Source: Eisenbergiella porci (lineage in GTDB: Bacteria > Bacillota > Clostridia > Lachnospirales > Lachnospiraceae). From it: a stretch of DNA of 53,567 nucleotides. Every line of letters begins with the position of its first letter. Positions within the stretch are counted from its first letter, which is position 1. The notes under the pieces are model-generated. The model had not been told where the DNA came from. It did not search any database and was given only the letters and a program-made list of their open reading frames with translations. A program made the translations under genes and the position numbers. Positions 46,566-53,567 of this stretch are shown here, piece after piece. The stretch lies in assembly GCF_009696275.1 (NCBI RefSeq), contig NZ_VUMI01000039.1, forward strand, positions 1 through 53,567, read 5' to 3'.

Positions 46566-47341
46566 TTTGCTTCTCCTGTCCCACATTTTCCATGTTCCGA
46601 GGCGATGCAGAAGATTCTTTCGCTCTTCTCCGTCACCTCCTGCATCGTGTCCGCATCCAGGGCTTCCACAAACGCAAGCCCGCTTTCCTCCAGCAGACGC
46701 CTTATCTGATCCAGCCTATATCCCCGCTGGTAATGGGTTTCCGTAAATCTGCGGTAAAGACCCTCTTTTTGATCCTCCTCCACAAAAACAGTCAGATCAT
46801 ATTCATTGATCTGATCCTCACTGTCATAGAAGTTTTCCCAGATAAAGCTGCAGTTATCCCGGTTTTCAGCAATCGTGGCATCGCCTATCACCGTTTCATA
46901 TTTATAAACCGTATTAAAATCAAAGATAAAGAGCCCGCCCGGATCAAGATAATTATTCACCAGCTGGAAACATTGCGCCAGCTCCTCTTCCTCCAGAAGA
47001 TAATTGAGGCTGTCACAGAAACAGACAACGGCGCGCACCGTTCCATAAAGCTCAAACTCCCTCATATCCTGTGCAAGATAAAGGATTTCATGGCCGGAGC
47101 ACGCCCTTTTTTCCATGGCCACATTCAGCATTTCCTCCGACAAATCCACGCCAATCATATCATAGCCTGCATCCGCCAGAAGCTCCGTCATATTTCCGGT
47201 GCCGCATCCCAAATCCAGCAGGATGCCGTCCTCAATCCCGGCCCGTCTTAATCTGTCCAGCACAAATCCGCCCCACTTTTCGTAGGGCGTATTATCCATG
47301 AAAATATCATATACATAAGCGAAATCCGAATAAGCCTCCAC
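46562..47341 (-). CDS. Class I SAM-dependent methyltransferase
   Basis: 259 residues from a GTG (AGGAGG nine bases upstream). SAM-binding motif I ILLDLGCGTGNMTELLAD (~40-57), acidic loop GVDLSEEML and motif IV-like CFCDSLNYLL. Substrate unknown. Translationally coupled to hslO, an arrangement suggesting co-expression rather than shared chemistry. Confidence 0.85.
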   Translation of the reverse strand: MEAYSDFAYVYDIFMDNTPYEKWGGFVLDRLRRAGIEDGILLDLGCGTGNMTELLADAGYDMIGVDLSEEMLNVAMEKRACSGHEILYLAQDMREFELYGTVRAVVCFCDSLNYLLEEEELAQCFQLVNNYLDPGGLFIFDFNTVYKYETVIGDATIAENRDNCSFIWENFYDSEDQINEYDLTVFVEEDQKEGLYRRFTETHYQRGYRLDQIRRLLEESGLAFVEALDADTMQEVTEKSERIFCIASEHGKCGTGEAK

Positions 47342-47422
47342 TTACCGTATCCTCCTGTCCCAGCACTCTGACACGCCCGGCTGCGGCACGTCATAAATTC
47401 CCATAGCAAATTTCAAACTGGC

Positions 47423-47923
47423 TTAGCCCACAATACTTCCCAGCAGGCCATAGCTTACCAGGGATACGATGACAGTTGCAATAATAATGCCCAGCAGCTC
47501 GGCCAGGACGGCTTTTTTGAAATCTATTTCCAGCAGTGCGGCAATCAGGGAGCCTGTCCAGGCGCCTGTGCCGGGAAGCGGAATCCCTACGAAGAGCACA
47601 AGGCCCCAGAATTCATATTTCTTGATGCTGTCGCTCTTCTTCATCGCCCTGTCCTCAAGCTTACCGATCAGCTTTGCAAAAAAGGGCAGTTTTTTCATCC
47701 ACTGGAAAATCTTCCTGATGAACAGCAAAATGAAAGGGATCGGGATGATATTTCCAATAATGCAGATGGGAATCGCTTTCAGGATCGGCACCCCGAGAGA
47801 CCAGGCCACAAGAAGGCCTCCTCTCAGCTCCAGAATGGGAATCATGGAAATGATGAAAATAACCACTTCCTTGGACACATACTGTCCCAGAGTTGAGGCA
47901 AACCACAATGCTATTGAATCCAT
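47423..47923 (-). CDS. COG2426/small multidrug export family membrane protein
   Basis: 166 residues with four to five hydrophobic segments; PILELRGGLLVAWSLG and GIPLPGTGAWTGSLIAALL match the Sm_multidrug_ex (PF06695) family. Its transport function is a family label only. Single gene between hisC and the methyltransferase. Confidence 0.8.
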   Translation of the reverse strand: MDSIALWFASTLGQYVSKEVVIFIISMIPILELRGGLLVAWSLGVPILKAIPICIIGNIIPIPFILLFIRKIFQWMKKLPFFAKLIGKLEDRAMKKSDSIKKYEFWGLVLFVGIPLPGTGAWTGSLIAALLEIDFKKAVLAELLGIIIATVIVSLVSYGLLGSIVG

Positions 47924-47960
47924 ACTATAAATTATCCTCCGTTCGTTGACTGCTTATTTG

Positions 47961-49013
47961 TTAATGTATTATCTGTTTTAAAAAGGTCAGAAGCCTGTCC
48001 ATCTCCTCATCCGTTCCCACGGTGATACGCAGGTAATTATCAATCCGCGGCTTGTTGAAATAGCGGACATAGATTCCTTCCTGTTTTAACGCCTGAAAAA
48101 GCTCTGCTGCCGGAATGGTTTCATGGGAGGCAAAAATAAAATTGCTCATGGAGTCCGGGAAGGTAAAGCCAAGGCCCGCCAGTTCTTTTTTTACCCGTTC
48201 CCTTGTATTAATGATCTTTCCCACTGTTTCCTTAAAATACCCATCGTCCCGGATACTTGCCGTTCCCCATGCAATGGAAGGCGCGTTCATGGTATAGGAA
48301 TTAAAGGAGAACTTCACATCCTTCAGATAACCGATTGCCTTTTTGCTTCCTACGGCGAAGCCAATACGGATTCCCGCCATAGCCCTGGATTTGGAAAAGG
48401 TCTGGACTACCAGCAGGTTATCGTACTTATCCACAAGGGACATGGCGCTGACGCCGCCGAAATCCACATAGGCCTCGTCAATAATCACCATGGAATCCGG
48501 GTTGCCGGCCACAATCTCCTCAATGGTATCAAGGCTTTCAAATAAACCGGTGGGCGCATTGGGATTGGGGATGACGATTCCGCCGTTTTCCGTAAGATAA
48601 TCTTCCTTTACCAGCCGGAAATCATTGTCCAGCTCAGGACAACGATAAGGTATATGAAAAAGCTCCGCCCAGACATCATAAAAGGAATAAGTAATATCAG
48701 GAAAAAGCACCGGCTTTTCCGAATTAAAAAAGGTAAGAAAGCTCATTGCCAGCACATCATCCGAGCCAACTCCCACAAAAACCTGATCCGCATCCACGCC
48801 GTAGTAGTCTGCCAGCGCATTCACCAGAAGGGATGCCTCCGGATCGGGATACAGACGCAGAAGCTCCGTTTCAAACGCCGCCGCATATTCCTTCACAAGC
48901 GGTGACGGCGGATACGGACACTCATTGGTATTCAGCTTGATAATCCCTTTTTGCTTCGGCTGTTCTCCGGGAATATAGGGAACCACCCGACGTACTTGTT
49001 CTTCCCAGCCCAT
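47961..49013 (-). CDS. hisC: Histidinol-phosphate aminotransferase
   Basis: 350 residues. PLP enzyme of histidine synthesis converting imidazole acetol-phosphate to histidinol phosphate. Seen: KLNTNECPYPPSP, VGVGSDDVLAM, IPNPNAPTG, and the PLP lysine in TFSKSRAMAGIRIG. It stands alone without other his genes; a broader aminotransferase role is possible. Confidence 0.88.
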   Translation of the reverse strand: MGWEEQVRRVVPYIPGEQPKQKGIIKLNTNECPYPPSPLVKEYAAAFETELLRLYPDPEASLLVNALADYYGVDADQVFVGVGSDDVLAMSFLTFFNSEKPVLFPDITYSFYDVWAELFHIPYRCPELDNDFRLVKEDYLTENGGIVIPNPNAPTGLFESLDTIEEIVAGNPDSMVIIDEAYVDFGGVSAMSLVDKYDNLLVVQTFSKSRAMAGIRIGFAVGSKKAIGYLKDVKFSFNSYTMNAPSIAWGTASIRDDGYFKETVGKIINTRERVKKELAGLGFTFPDSMSNFIFASHETIPAAELFQALKQEGIYVRYFNKPRIDNYLRITVGTDEEMDRLLTFLKQIIH

Positions 49014-49145
49014 CTTTCGCTACCTCTTTTCCTGTGTCCCCGGCCTTCCGTCCGGCAGACGCATATTCAATCTCCGCCCGGTTTATGACAGGCGGTCCGG
49101 TTTTAACTTTTCTATTATAGTATGAAAATGTTTCAATAGCAATAA

Positions 49146-49994
49146 TTACCTGTTAAGTGTTGATTTTCGCATGGTAATCCGCCATGAAAGCCCGGTTCCC
49201 ACGTTGTAGGCCCTGGCAAAGTTACCCTGATTGATGGCCACCGCCATAAAATCCAGGCTGTTCACATAGACCAGCGCCTCACCAATAAAGGCATCTGCAA
49301 AGGAGTGGGCGTAAATCAGGGAGGTACGGTAAACAGTATGTCCTCTTTTTTCTATAATAACTTCAATACGTTCCCCGTAGGAGACTCCCATCTTAAGGAA
49401 CAGCTCCCTGGGAATGTTGGTCCAGAGGCTGCCGAAGCGCACGTCCAGGACATCGATGGTTCCTGATACTTCATTTTCCTCCAGCTTCGCAGGGACGAAA
49501 GGGATTTCCACCACGCTCTCCACCGGCACCTCCGGGCCCACGCCCTCGAAACCAATAATACCGGAAGCCAGCCTGGCGCCGGTATAGGCATAGATATCCC
49601 TGCCGTGGAAGGTATAGCTTTCCCCTGAGCCGGGAAGGCGGTTCACCGATTCGTCTATCACTCTGGCTGCCCGGATGCCGCACAGCTTTTTGATATGGGT
49701 GAGCGTTCCGTTATCCGGAGTTACCACATATTGTCCGCCCTCTGTCTGTGCCACAATGCTGCGGCGTGTAGAGCCAACGCCCGGATCCACAACAGATACG
49801 AATACCGCGCCTTCCGGCCAGTAGCTTACCGTCTGAATCAGCCTGTAGGAGGCCTCCCAAATATCATATTGGGGAATTTCATGGGTCAAATCGGAAATTT
49901 TCAAATCACCAAACACACAATAGGCAACGCCGTACATGGCGCTGACGGCGCCGTCCGCCCGCCCGAAATCGGATTGAAATATAAGTGGATTCAT
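49146..49994 (-). CDS. SAM hydroxide adenosyltransferase (DUF62)
   Basis: 282 residues. Family of fluorinase/chlorinase relatives that hydrolyse SAM to adenosine and methionine. Seen: IFQSDFGRADG, VVDPGVGSTRRSIVAQ, VVTPDNGTLTH and FHGRDIY, with the Asp, Asn and Arg-Asp-His-type contacts of this family. GAAAGGAG before the ATG. Physiological role in anaerobes is unclear. Confidence 0.88.
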   Translation of the reverse strand: MNPLIFQSDFGRADGAVSAMYGVAYCVFGDLKISDLTHEIPQYDIWEASYRLIQTVSYWPEGAVFVSVVDPGVGSTRRSIVAQTEGGQYVVTPDNGTLTHIKKLCGIRAARVIDESVNRLPGSGESYTFHGRDIYAYTGARLASGIIGFEGVGPEVPVESVVEIPFVPAKLEENEVSGTIDVLDVRFGSLWTNIPRELFLKMGVSYGERIEVIIEKRGHTVYRTSLIYAHSFADAFIGEALVYVNSLDFMAVAINQGNFARAYNVGTGLSWRITMRKSTLNR

Positions 49995-50042
49995 ACTGTT
50001 TTCTCTCTCCTTTCAATTGCATCTTTTCTTGATGGTAACAGA

Positions 50043-50888
50043 TTATTCCGGCCGTGTCCATTCTAACTTACGTAACGGTACGGCCCGGTAATAGCCATGG
50101 GAAAAATTGCCCAGCGCGTCCCTGACAAGCACCTTGATTTCTCCCGGCTCCTGAATTACCTTCCTTCCGGATATCTGAAAGGTTCTTCCATTGTCAAAGG
50201 AAAAAGCCTTGGCATCCAGCCCGCAGCCCTGATCCACGGCGTGCACCGTCAGCACGGCGCTTCCGCTCCGCCAGTGTTCGGGCGTCAGCGAAAAACTGAT
50301 TTCCGGCGGATCCCTGTCTATATTTTTTACCGGAACCGTCAGCCTGGTGATGTTGCCGGCCGCATCCCTTACCGCCGCCTGATAATTGCCGTTTTCCTCC
50401 ACCTCATGCATGGAATCCGCAGTCCAGGTTCTTCCTCCGTCATAGGAATAAGGCCTTCCGGCCAGGCCGGAGCCATCGTCCGATGCCGACAGTATGATCA
50501 CGGCCTTGTCCTTCACAAAACCCTCCGGGCGTACCACAGCCTCCGCAGCCGGCGCCGTCCGATCTATTTTATCCACACGGAAGCTGCCTGAGGATATATT
50601 CCCCAGACGATCCCTCACCATTACTTCATACGTGCCGTTCCCGGCAACCTCAAGAAAGGAATCCGATGTCCAGGTCTTTCCGCCGTCGTAGGAATAGGCC
50701 GCAGTGGCAAGACCGCAGCCAGGAATCCTCTCTTTCTGATTTGTTCCCGCATTCTCTGTCATCCCTTTTGCCGCGGCGGTTATGCCTGTGATGCATACGA
50801 GCAGAAAAAAACAGGCGGCCAGAAGCTGCTTTCTGAATTTCCACTTAAAATTATTATCCGGCTTTAATTTGCCATTGATTTGTTTCAT
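50043..50888 (-). CDS. Secreted or anchored protein with three Ig-like repeats
   Basis: 281 residues; CAGGAGG before the ATG. N-terminal hydrophobic signal/anchor (~20-40), then three tandem repeats of about 75 residues sharing YSYDGGKTWTSDS, NGTYEVMVRDRLGN and IDRTAP, typical of bacterial Ig-like surface repeats. No LPxTG or other sorting signal seen. Probably extracellular binding or structural role. Confidence 0.7.
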   Translation of the reverse strand: MKQINGKLKPDNNFKWKFRKQLLAACFFLLVCITGITAAAKGMTENAGTNQKERIPGCGLATAAYSYDGGKTWTSDSFLEVAGNGTYEVMVRDRLGNISSGSFRVDKIDRTAPAAEAVVRPEGFVKDKAVIILSASDDGSGLAGRPYSYDGGRTWTADSMHEVEENGNYQAAVRDAAGNITRLTVPVKNIDRDPPEISFSLTPEHWRSGSAVLTVHAVDQGCGLDAKAFSFDNGRTFQISGRKVIQEPGEIKVLVRDALGNFSHGYYRAVPLRKLEWTRPE

Positions 50889-50953
50889 AGATACCTCCTG
50901 AATGTGACTGTCAACATGTACCGTCCCGACCGCAGATATCCCTGCGGCAGGAC

Positions 50954-50989
50954 AAAAAAGACCCGTCCGCCGAATCAGGCAGACAGGTC
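50954..50989 (-). terminator. Terminator after the epimerase gene
   Basis: GACCTGTCTGCC and GGCGGACGGGTC pair over 12 bp (two G-U) with a 6-base loop, then TTTTTT. It separates the epimerase gene from the Ig-like gene. Confidence 0.8.
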
Positions 50990-51036
50990 ACTAAGCTTCG
51001 TTTACATTCAGTTGGTAATTGGTGATATCCAGTGTA

Positions 51037-52089
51037 TCACTCCTGCTTCAGGCTGTCAAGCGCCATCTGTCTGGCCGCAATTACCCTGTCGCACCAGGCG
51101 TCAAATTCCGGATCCTCTCTCTGCAGCTCGGGGCGCTTTAAAACGTTCTGTACGGTTTCCCGGAGACCTTGCTCCATGCTCTTTTCCGGTGCAAAACCGG
51201 GGACAAGCCTTTTGAGCTTTGAGATATCAAAGACCACCGTATTTGCCTTATCTCCCAGAAGGGATCCGTTAAAATCATATCTGCCGCCGTCCGCAGCCAC
51301 AAGGAATTCAGTGGAAATATGGACCGCATTCAGTTTCACTCCCAAAGCATCCGCGATCACCTGATAAATCTGGTTCCAGGTCATGCTTTCCGGGGACATG
51401 ATCTGAACCGCCTGTCCCAGGGCATGGGGATTGCCCAGAAGCCCGGTAAAGCCCGGGGCAAAATCACTGTTGTGAGTCATTGTCCACAGGGAGGTTCCGT
51501 CGCCGTGGATAATCACCGGCTTCCCCTCCAGCATCCGTTTCAGCACCTGCCAGCTGCCGCCGGCTCCGTGAAGCCCCAGCGGAACGGAACGCTCGTCAAA
51601 GGTATGGCTCGGCCTTACAATCGTAACCGGGAAGCCCTCCTCTCTGTAAAGCTTCATCAGGTAATCCTCTCCTTCGATTTTATCTCTGGAATACTGCCAG
51701 TAAGGATTGGCAAGCGGCGTGCTTTCCGTAATCAGATAATCTGCCGGCGGCTTCTGGTAGGCCGAAGCGGAGCTGATATAGACAAACTGCTTTGTTTTTC
51801 CGCGAAGAAGCCTGTAGTCCCGCTCCAGATGTTCCTTCCGAAAAGCAATGAAATCCGCTGCCACATCAAATTCAAGTCCCTCCAGCAGCTCCGAAGCCTT
51901 TTCTTCGTCATTGATATCCACCAGAATTTCCTTCGGCCGGTTCCACTCTCCCGTGCCTGGCAGCTGCGCCGCCAGCCCTGCGTTTCTGTTTCCTCTGTTA
52001 ATCAGGTACAGTTCGTGGCCCTGCTCCAGAAGCCTTCTGGAAATCGCCATACTGATAGTGCCTGTTCCCCCAATAAATAATATTTTCAT
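51037..52089 (-). CDS. NAD-dependent epimerase/dehydratase family protein
   Basis: 350 residues. Extended SDR: Rossmann motif IGGTGTISMAI (~5-15), SSASAYQKPP, and the active-site Tyr/Lys in YWQYSRDKIEGE. The SGLLG-type family is related to CSP41-like sugar epimerases. Substrate unknown. Confidence 0.85.
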   Translation of the reverse strand: MKILFIGGTGTISMAISRRLLEQGHELYLINRGNRNAGLAAQLPGTGEWNRPKEILVDINDEEKASELLEGLEFDVAADFIAFRKEHLERDYRLLRGKTKQFVYISSASAYQKPPADYLITESTPLANPYWQYSRDKIEGEDYLMKLYREEGFPVTIVRPSHTFDERSVPLGLHGAGGSWQVLKRMLEGKPVIIHGDGTSLWTMTHNSDFAPGFTGLLGNPHALGQAVQIMSPESMTWNQIYQVIADALGVKLNAVHISTEFLVAADGGRYDFNGSLLGDKANTVVFDISKLKRLVPGFAPEKSMEQGLRETVQNVLKRPELQREDPEFDAWCDRVIAARQMALDSLKQE

Positions 52090-52122
52090 AGTCCCTCCTG
52101 TCCGTGTAATATGATTTATTAT

Positions 52123-53319
52123 TTAAACCATTTTATTTTTAGACTTACACCATTCCTTATATTCCTCCAGCCTTTGAATAAATCCGCTGAAATCCGGAAC
52201 AGTGAAATCAAGTTCACTATATTTGACCGGATAAATGATTCCCTTATTGATTAACTGTGCCCTTGCAGGAGATAATGACTTTCCTCTTTTGCCAAGCTGC
52301 TTTGATATATTAGAAATGGTACATGGCAGCTCGCCGCATTTCACCATAGCAAAAATGAATTTTTTATCCCCATCTGAACATTTCTCATATCTTACTTTAA
52401 AAAATCCGCTGTCCAGCGTTTTATAATATAAATCAACCGTATCATTAACTTCATTAATTCCTATATAATTTGTATCAGTATTTTGATATACCAGCTGGCA
52501 GAACTGCTGTATAAAGAACGGATATCCTTTTGTTATCTCTATTATCTTTTTTACCGCATCTTCTGTATAAGTCACTTTAAATGGTCTGGCAGGCTCTATA
52601 ATCGCATTCTCTGCCTGCTTAAAAGTAAGAGAATCAATCTCTTTATAAATAAACAGCCTTTCCGAATACGTTTTTTCATCTGAAAGCATTTTATATATTT
52701 TGGGAAGGCCGGCACCAATAATCATTATCGGATAACCCAATTGATTGGCACGATGCAGTGCCGCAATCAGCGCGCCGAGTTCTTCTGTTCTCATATATTG
52801 GATTTCATCGATAAAAAAGCAAATTGGTGTCTCTGTCTCATATGCCATCTCTCCAACAGAAGTAAACACATCGGTCAGGCTTTGGGTCAGATTATTAGAC
52901 TTATATAACTCCCTGTCCTGTATGGACAATGAAAATGTACTTCCATCCGGATCAAAAGATATTACAAGAGATTTAATCGCATCCAGTGATTTTTTAACAA
53001 GATTTTTAACCTTTTCCTTTGTACTTATTTCTCTTAAAAACATCTGTGAACAGGCCGCAATCTGGGAAATAAAATCATTCCTTGATTCCACTTCAATATG
53101 TTTGCAGAAAATGCCTTTTACTTCTGCTATTTTCTGTAATTTATTAATTAAAACCGTTTTCCCGACGCCGCGTAAACCGCTGAAGATAACCGACTGCATT
53201 GGTATATTCAATATGAGTGCCTGAAACATCTGTTCCACGTTATTAATTTCTTCATCACGTCCTGCCAGGTAGGTTGGCATTAATCCTGCCCCCGGCCTAT
53301 ATGGATTCACCTTAAACAT
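52123..53319 (-). CDS. AAA-type ATPase (possibly horizontally acquired)
   Basis: 398 residues from MFKVNPYRPGAGLMPTYLAG (ATG at 53319, AGGAGGTGG upstream). Walker A GLRGVGKT (~48-55), Walker B ICFFIDEIQYM (~172-182), a sensor-like region and a C-terminal winged helix (KQLGKRGKSLSPARAQLINK). It resembles Orc/Cdc6-type or STAND-like AAA_16/AAA_22 ATPases rather than a known transport or protease partner. Clearly lower in GC than its neighbours, suggesting recent gain. No partner gene is visible in the window. Confidence 0.75.
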   Translation of the reverse strand: MFKVNPYRPGAGLMPTYLAGRDEEINNVEQMFQALILNIPMQSVIFSGLRGVGKTVLINKLQKIAEVKGIFCKHIEVESRNDFISQIAACSQMFLREISTKEKVKNLVKKSLDAIKSLVISFDPDGSTFSLSIQDRELYKSNNLTQSLTDVFTSVGEMAYETETPICFFIDEIQYMRTEELGALIAALHRANQLGYPIMIIGAGLPKIYKMLSDEKTYSERLFIYKEIDSLTFKQAENAIIEPARPFKVTYTEDAVKKIIEITKGYPFFIQQFCQLVYQNTDTNYIGINEVNDTVDLYYKTLDSGFFKVRYEKCSDGDKKFIFAMVKCGELPCTISNISKQLGKRGKSLSPARAQLINKGIIYPVKYSELDFTVPDFSGFIQRLEEYKEWCKSKNKMV

Positions 53320-53337
53320 TTTACCACCTCCTACTAT

Positions 53338-53366
53338 AGTATCCCGTACTTTCATGTGGATGTCAA
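53338..53366 (-). promoter_or_regulatory. Promoter of the AAA ATPase gene
   Basis: -35 TTGACA (53361-53366), 17-bp spacer, -10 GATACT (53338-53343). Predicted leader is very short, with the ribosome binding site close behind. Confidence 0.55.
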
Positions 53367-53399
53367 TACTCTGCCGTAACTTTACGTTGTAAAACACAT

Positions 53400-53567
53400 T
53401 AGACTTTGCTAGAATTCAAATTTTCATAAGCTTTAATTAATTTTGAACCAAATCGCACATGCTGTGCAATAGCCTTTCTTATCTTTTCTCTGCACCGTTG
53501 CCACGGTGCTCTTTTTCTTTTACAATAGCCTTATCCTTATGAAAGGAAAAACCCTACGGATGAGTGC
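53400..53567. other. AT-rich right-edge region with a terminator
   Basis: No gene. GCACCGT/ACGGTGC (7-bp stem, 4-base loop) followed by TCTTTTTCTTTT at 53492-53520 is a plus-strand terminator. CAATAGCC occurs twice, flanking it. Whatever plus-strand gene it ends is not recognisable here. Confidence 0.5.
53492..53520 (+). terminator. Plus-strand terminator near the right edge
   Basis: GCACCGT-TGCC-ACGGTGC stem-loop with a T-rich tail. Confidence 0.6.

Overview
The window reads as a chromosomal segment of a low-to-mid-GC Firmicute of class Clostridia, most likely a Lachnospiraceae-type gut anaerobe. The reasons are strong AGGAGG-type ribosome binding sites, stand-alone AICAR transformylase next to an archaeal-type PurO, dapL-type lysine/DAP synthesis, gatCAB with an archaeal-type AspRS, small Lachnospiraceae families (DUF975, DUF6106, DUF3783), and T-box and ZTP leader RNAs. 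No rRNA, tRNA, CRISPR array, intact transposase or prophage was recognised. I could not fix genus or species.

Layout. (1) 0.35-8.5 kb: a sucrose-type sugar locus on the minus strand: binding lipoprotein, two ABC permeases, a decayed GH13 glucosidase, a LacI regulator and GH13_18 sucrose phosphorylase, with a second LacI gene upstream. One good promoter with a TGAATCGATTCA operator at its start site, and two more operators further upstream, explain its control. (2) 8.5-9.5 kb is gene-free and rich in repeats and G-runs. (3) 9.5-14.6 kb: DUF3783 protein, aldehyde dehydrogenase, MocR-type regulator and glutaminyl-tRNA synthetase. (4) 15-18 kb, plus strand: a DUF975 membrane protein with a Q/N/Y/G-rich repeat tail, a lipoprotein and a PD-(D/E)XK (Rpn/PF12784-type) protein. 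(5) 18-20.3 kb: AICAR transformylase and PurO-type IMP cyclohydrolase behind a ZTP riboswitch. (6) 20.3-25 kb: DUF2142 membrane protein, a histidine kinase without its ATPase domain, a GT51 transglycosylase, a TetR regulator and a broken sugar O-acetyltransferase. (7) 25.2-28.7 kb: guaB preceded by a roughly 280-bp near-perfect palindrome, DUF6106 and a membrane protein. (8) 28.7-32 kb: a signalling cluster: receiver remnant, BTAD regulator and a GGDEF protein broken in a G8 run. (9) 32.2-37.7 kb: T-box, then aspS-gatC-gatA-gatB. The T-box specifier reads AAC (Asn), so this is an Asn-tRNA(Asn) transamidation operon; glnS elsewhere in the window covers Gln. (10) 37.7-42 kb: glnA, ANTAR regulator, dapF and dapL, with an attenuator in the glnA leader and a tandem hairpin repeat after glnA. 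(11) 42-43 kb is a scar region: a GNAT remnant, a polypyrimidine tract and a second giant palindrome. (12) 43-52 kb is mostly housekeeping: nadE, hslO, a methyltransferase, COG2426 protein, hisC, SAM hydroxide adenosyltransferase, an Ig-like secreted protein and an NAD-dependent epimerase. (13) 52-53.4 kb: an AT-rich AAA ATPase that looks acquired.

The most unusual points are the two giant palindromes, the paired GGDEF/BTAD genes that share a degenerate GGDEF-like module (one with a homopolymer frameshift), the Asn-specific T-box aspS-gatCAB operon, the ZTP-controlled split purH functions, and the possible ANTAR/attenuator circuit around glnA. Everything here was read by eye; no search or folding program was run.
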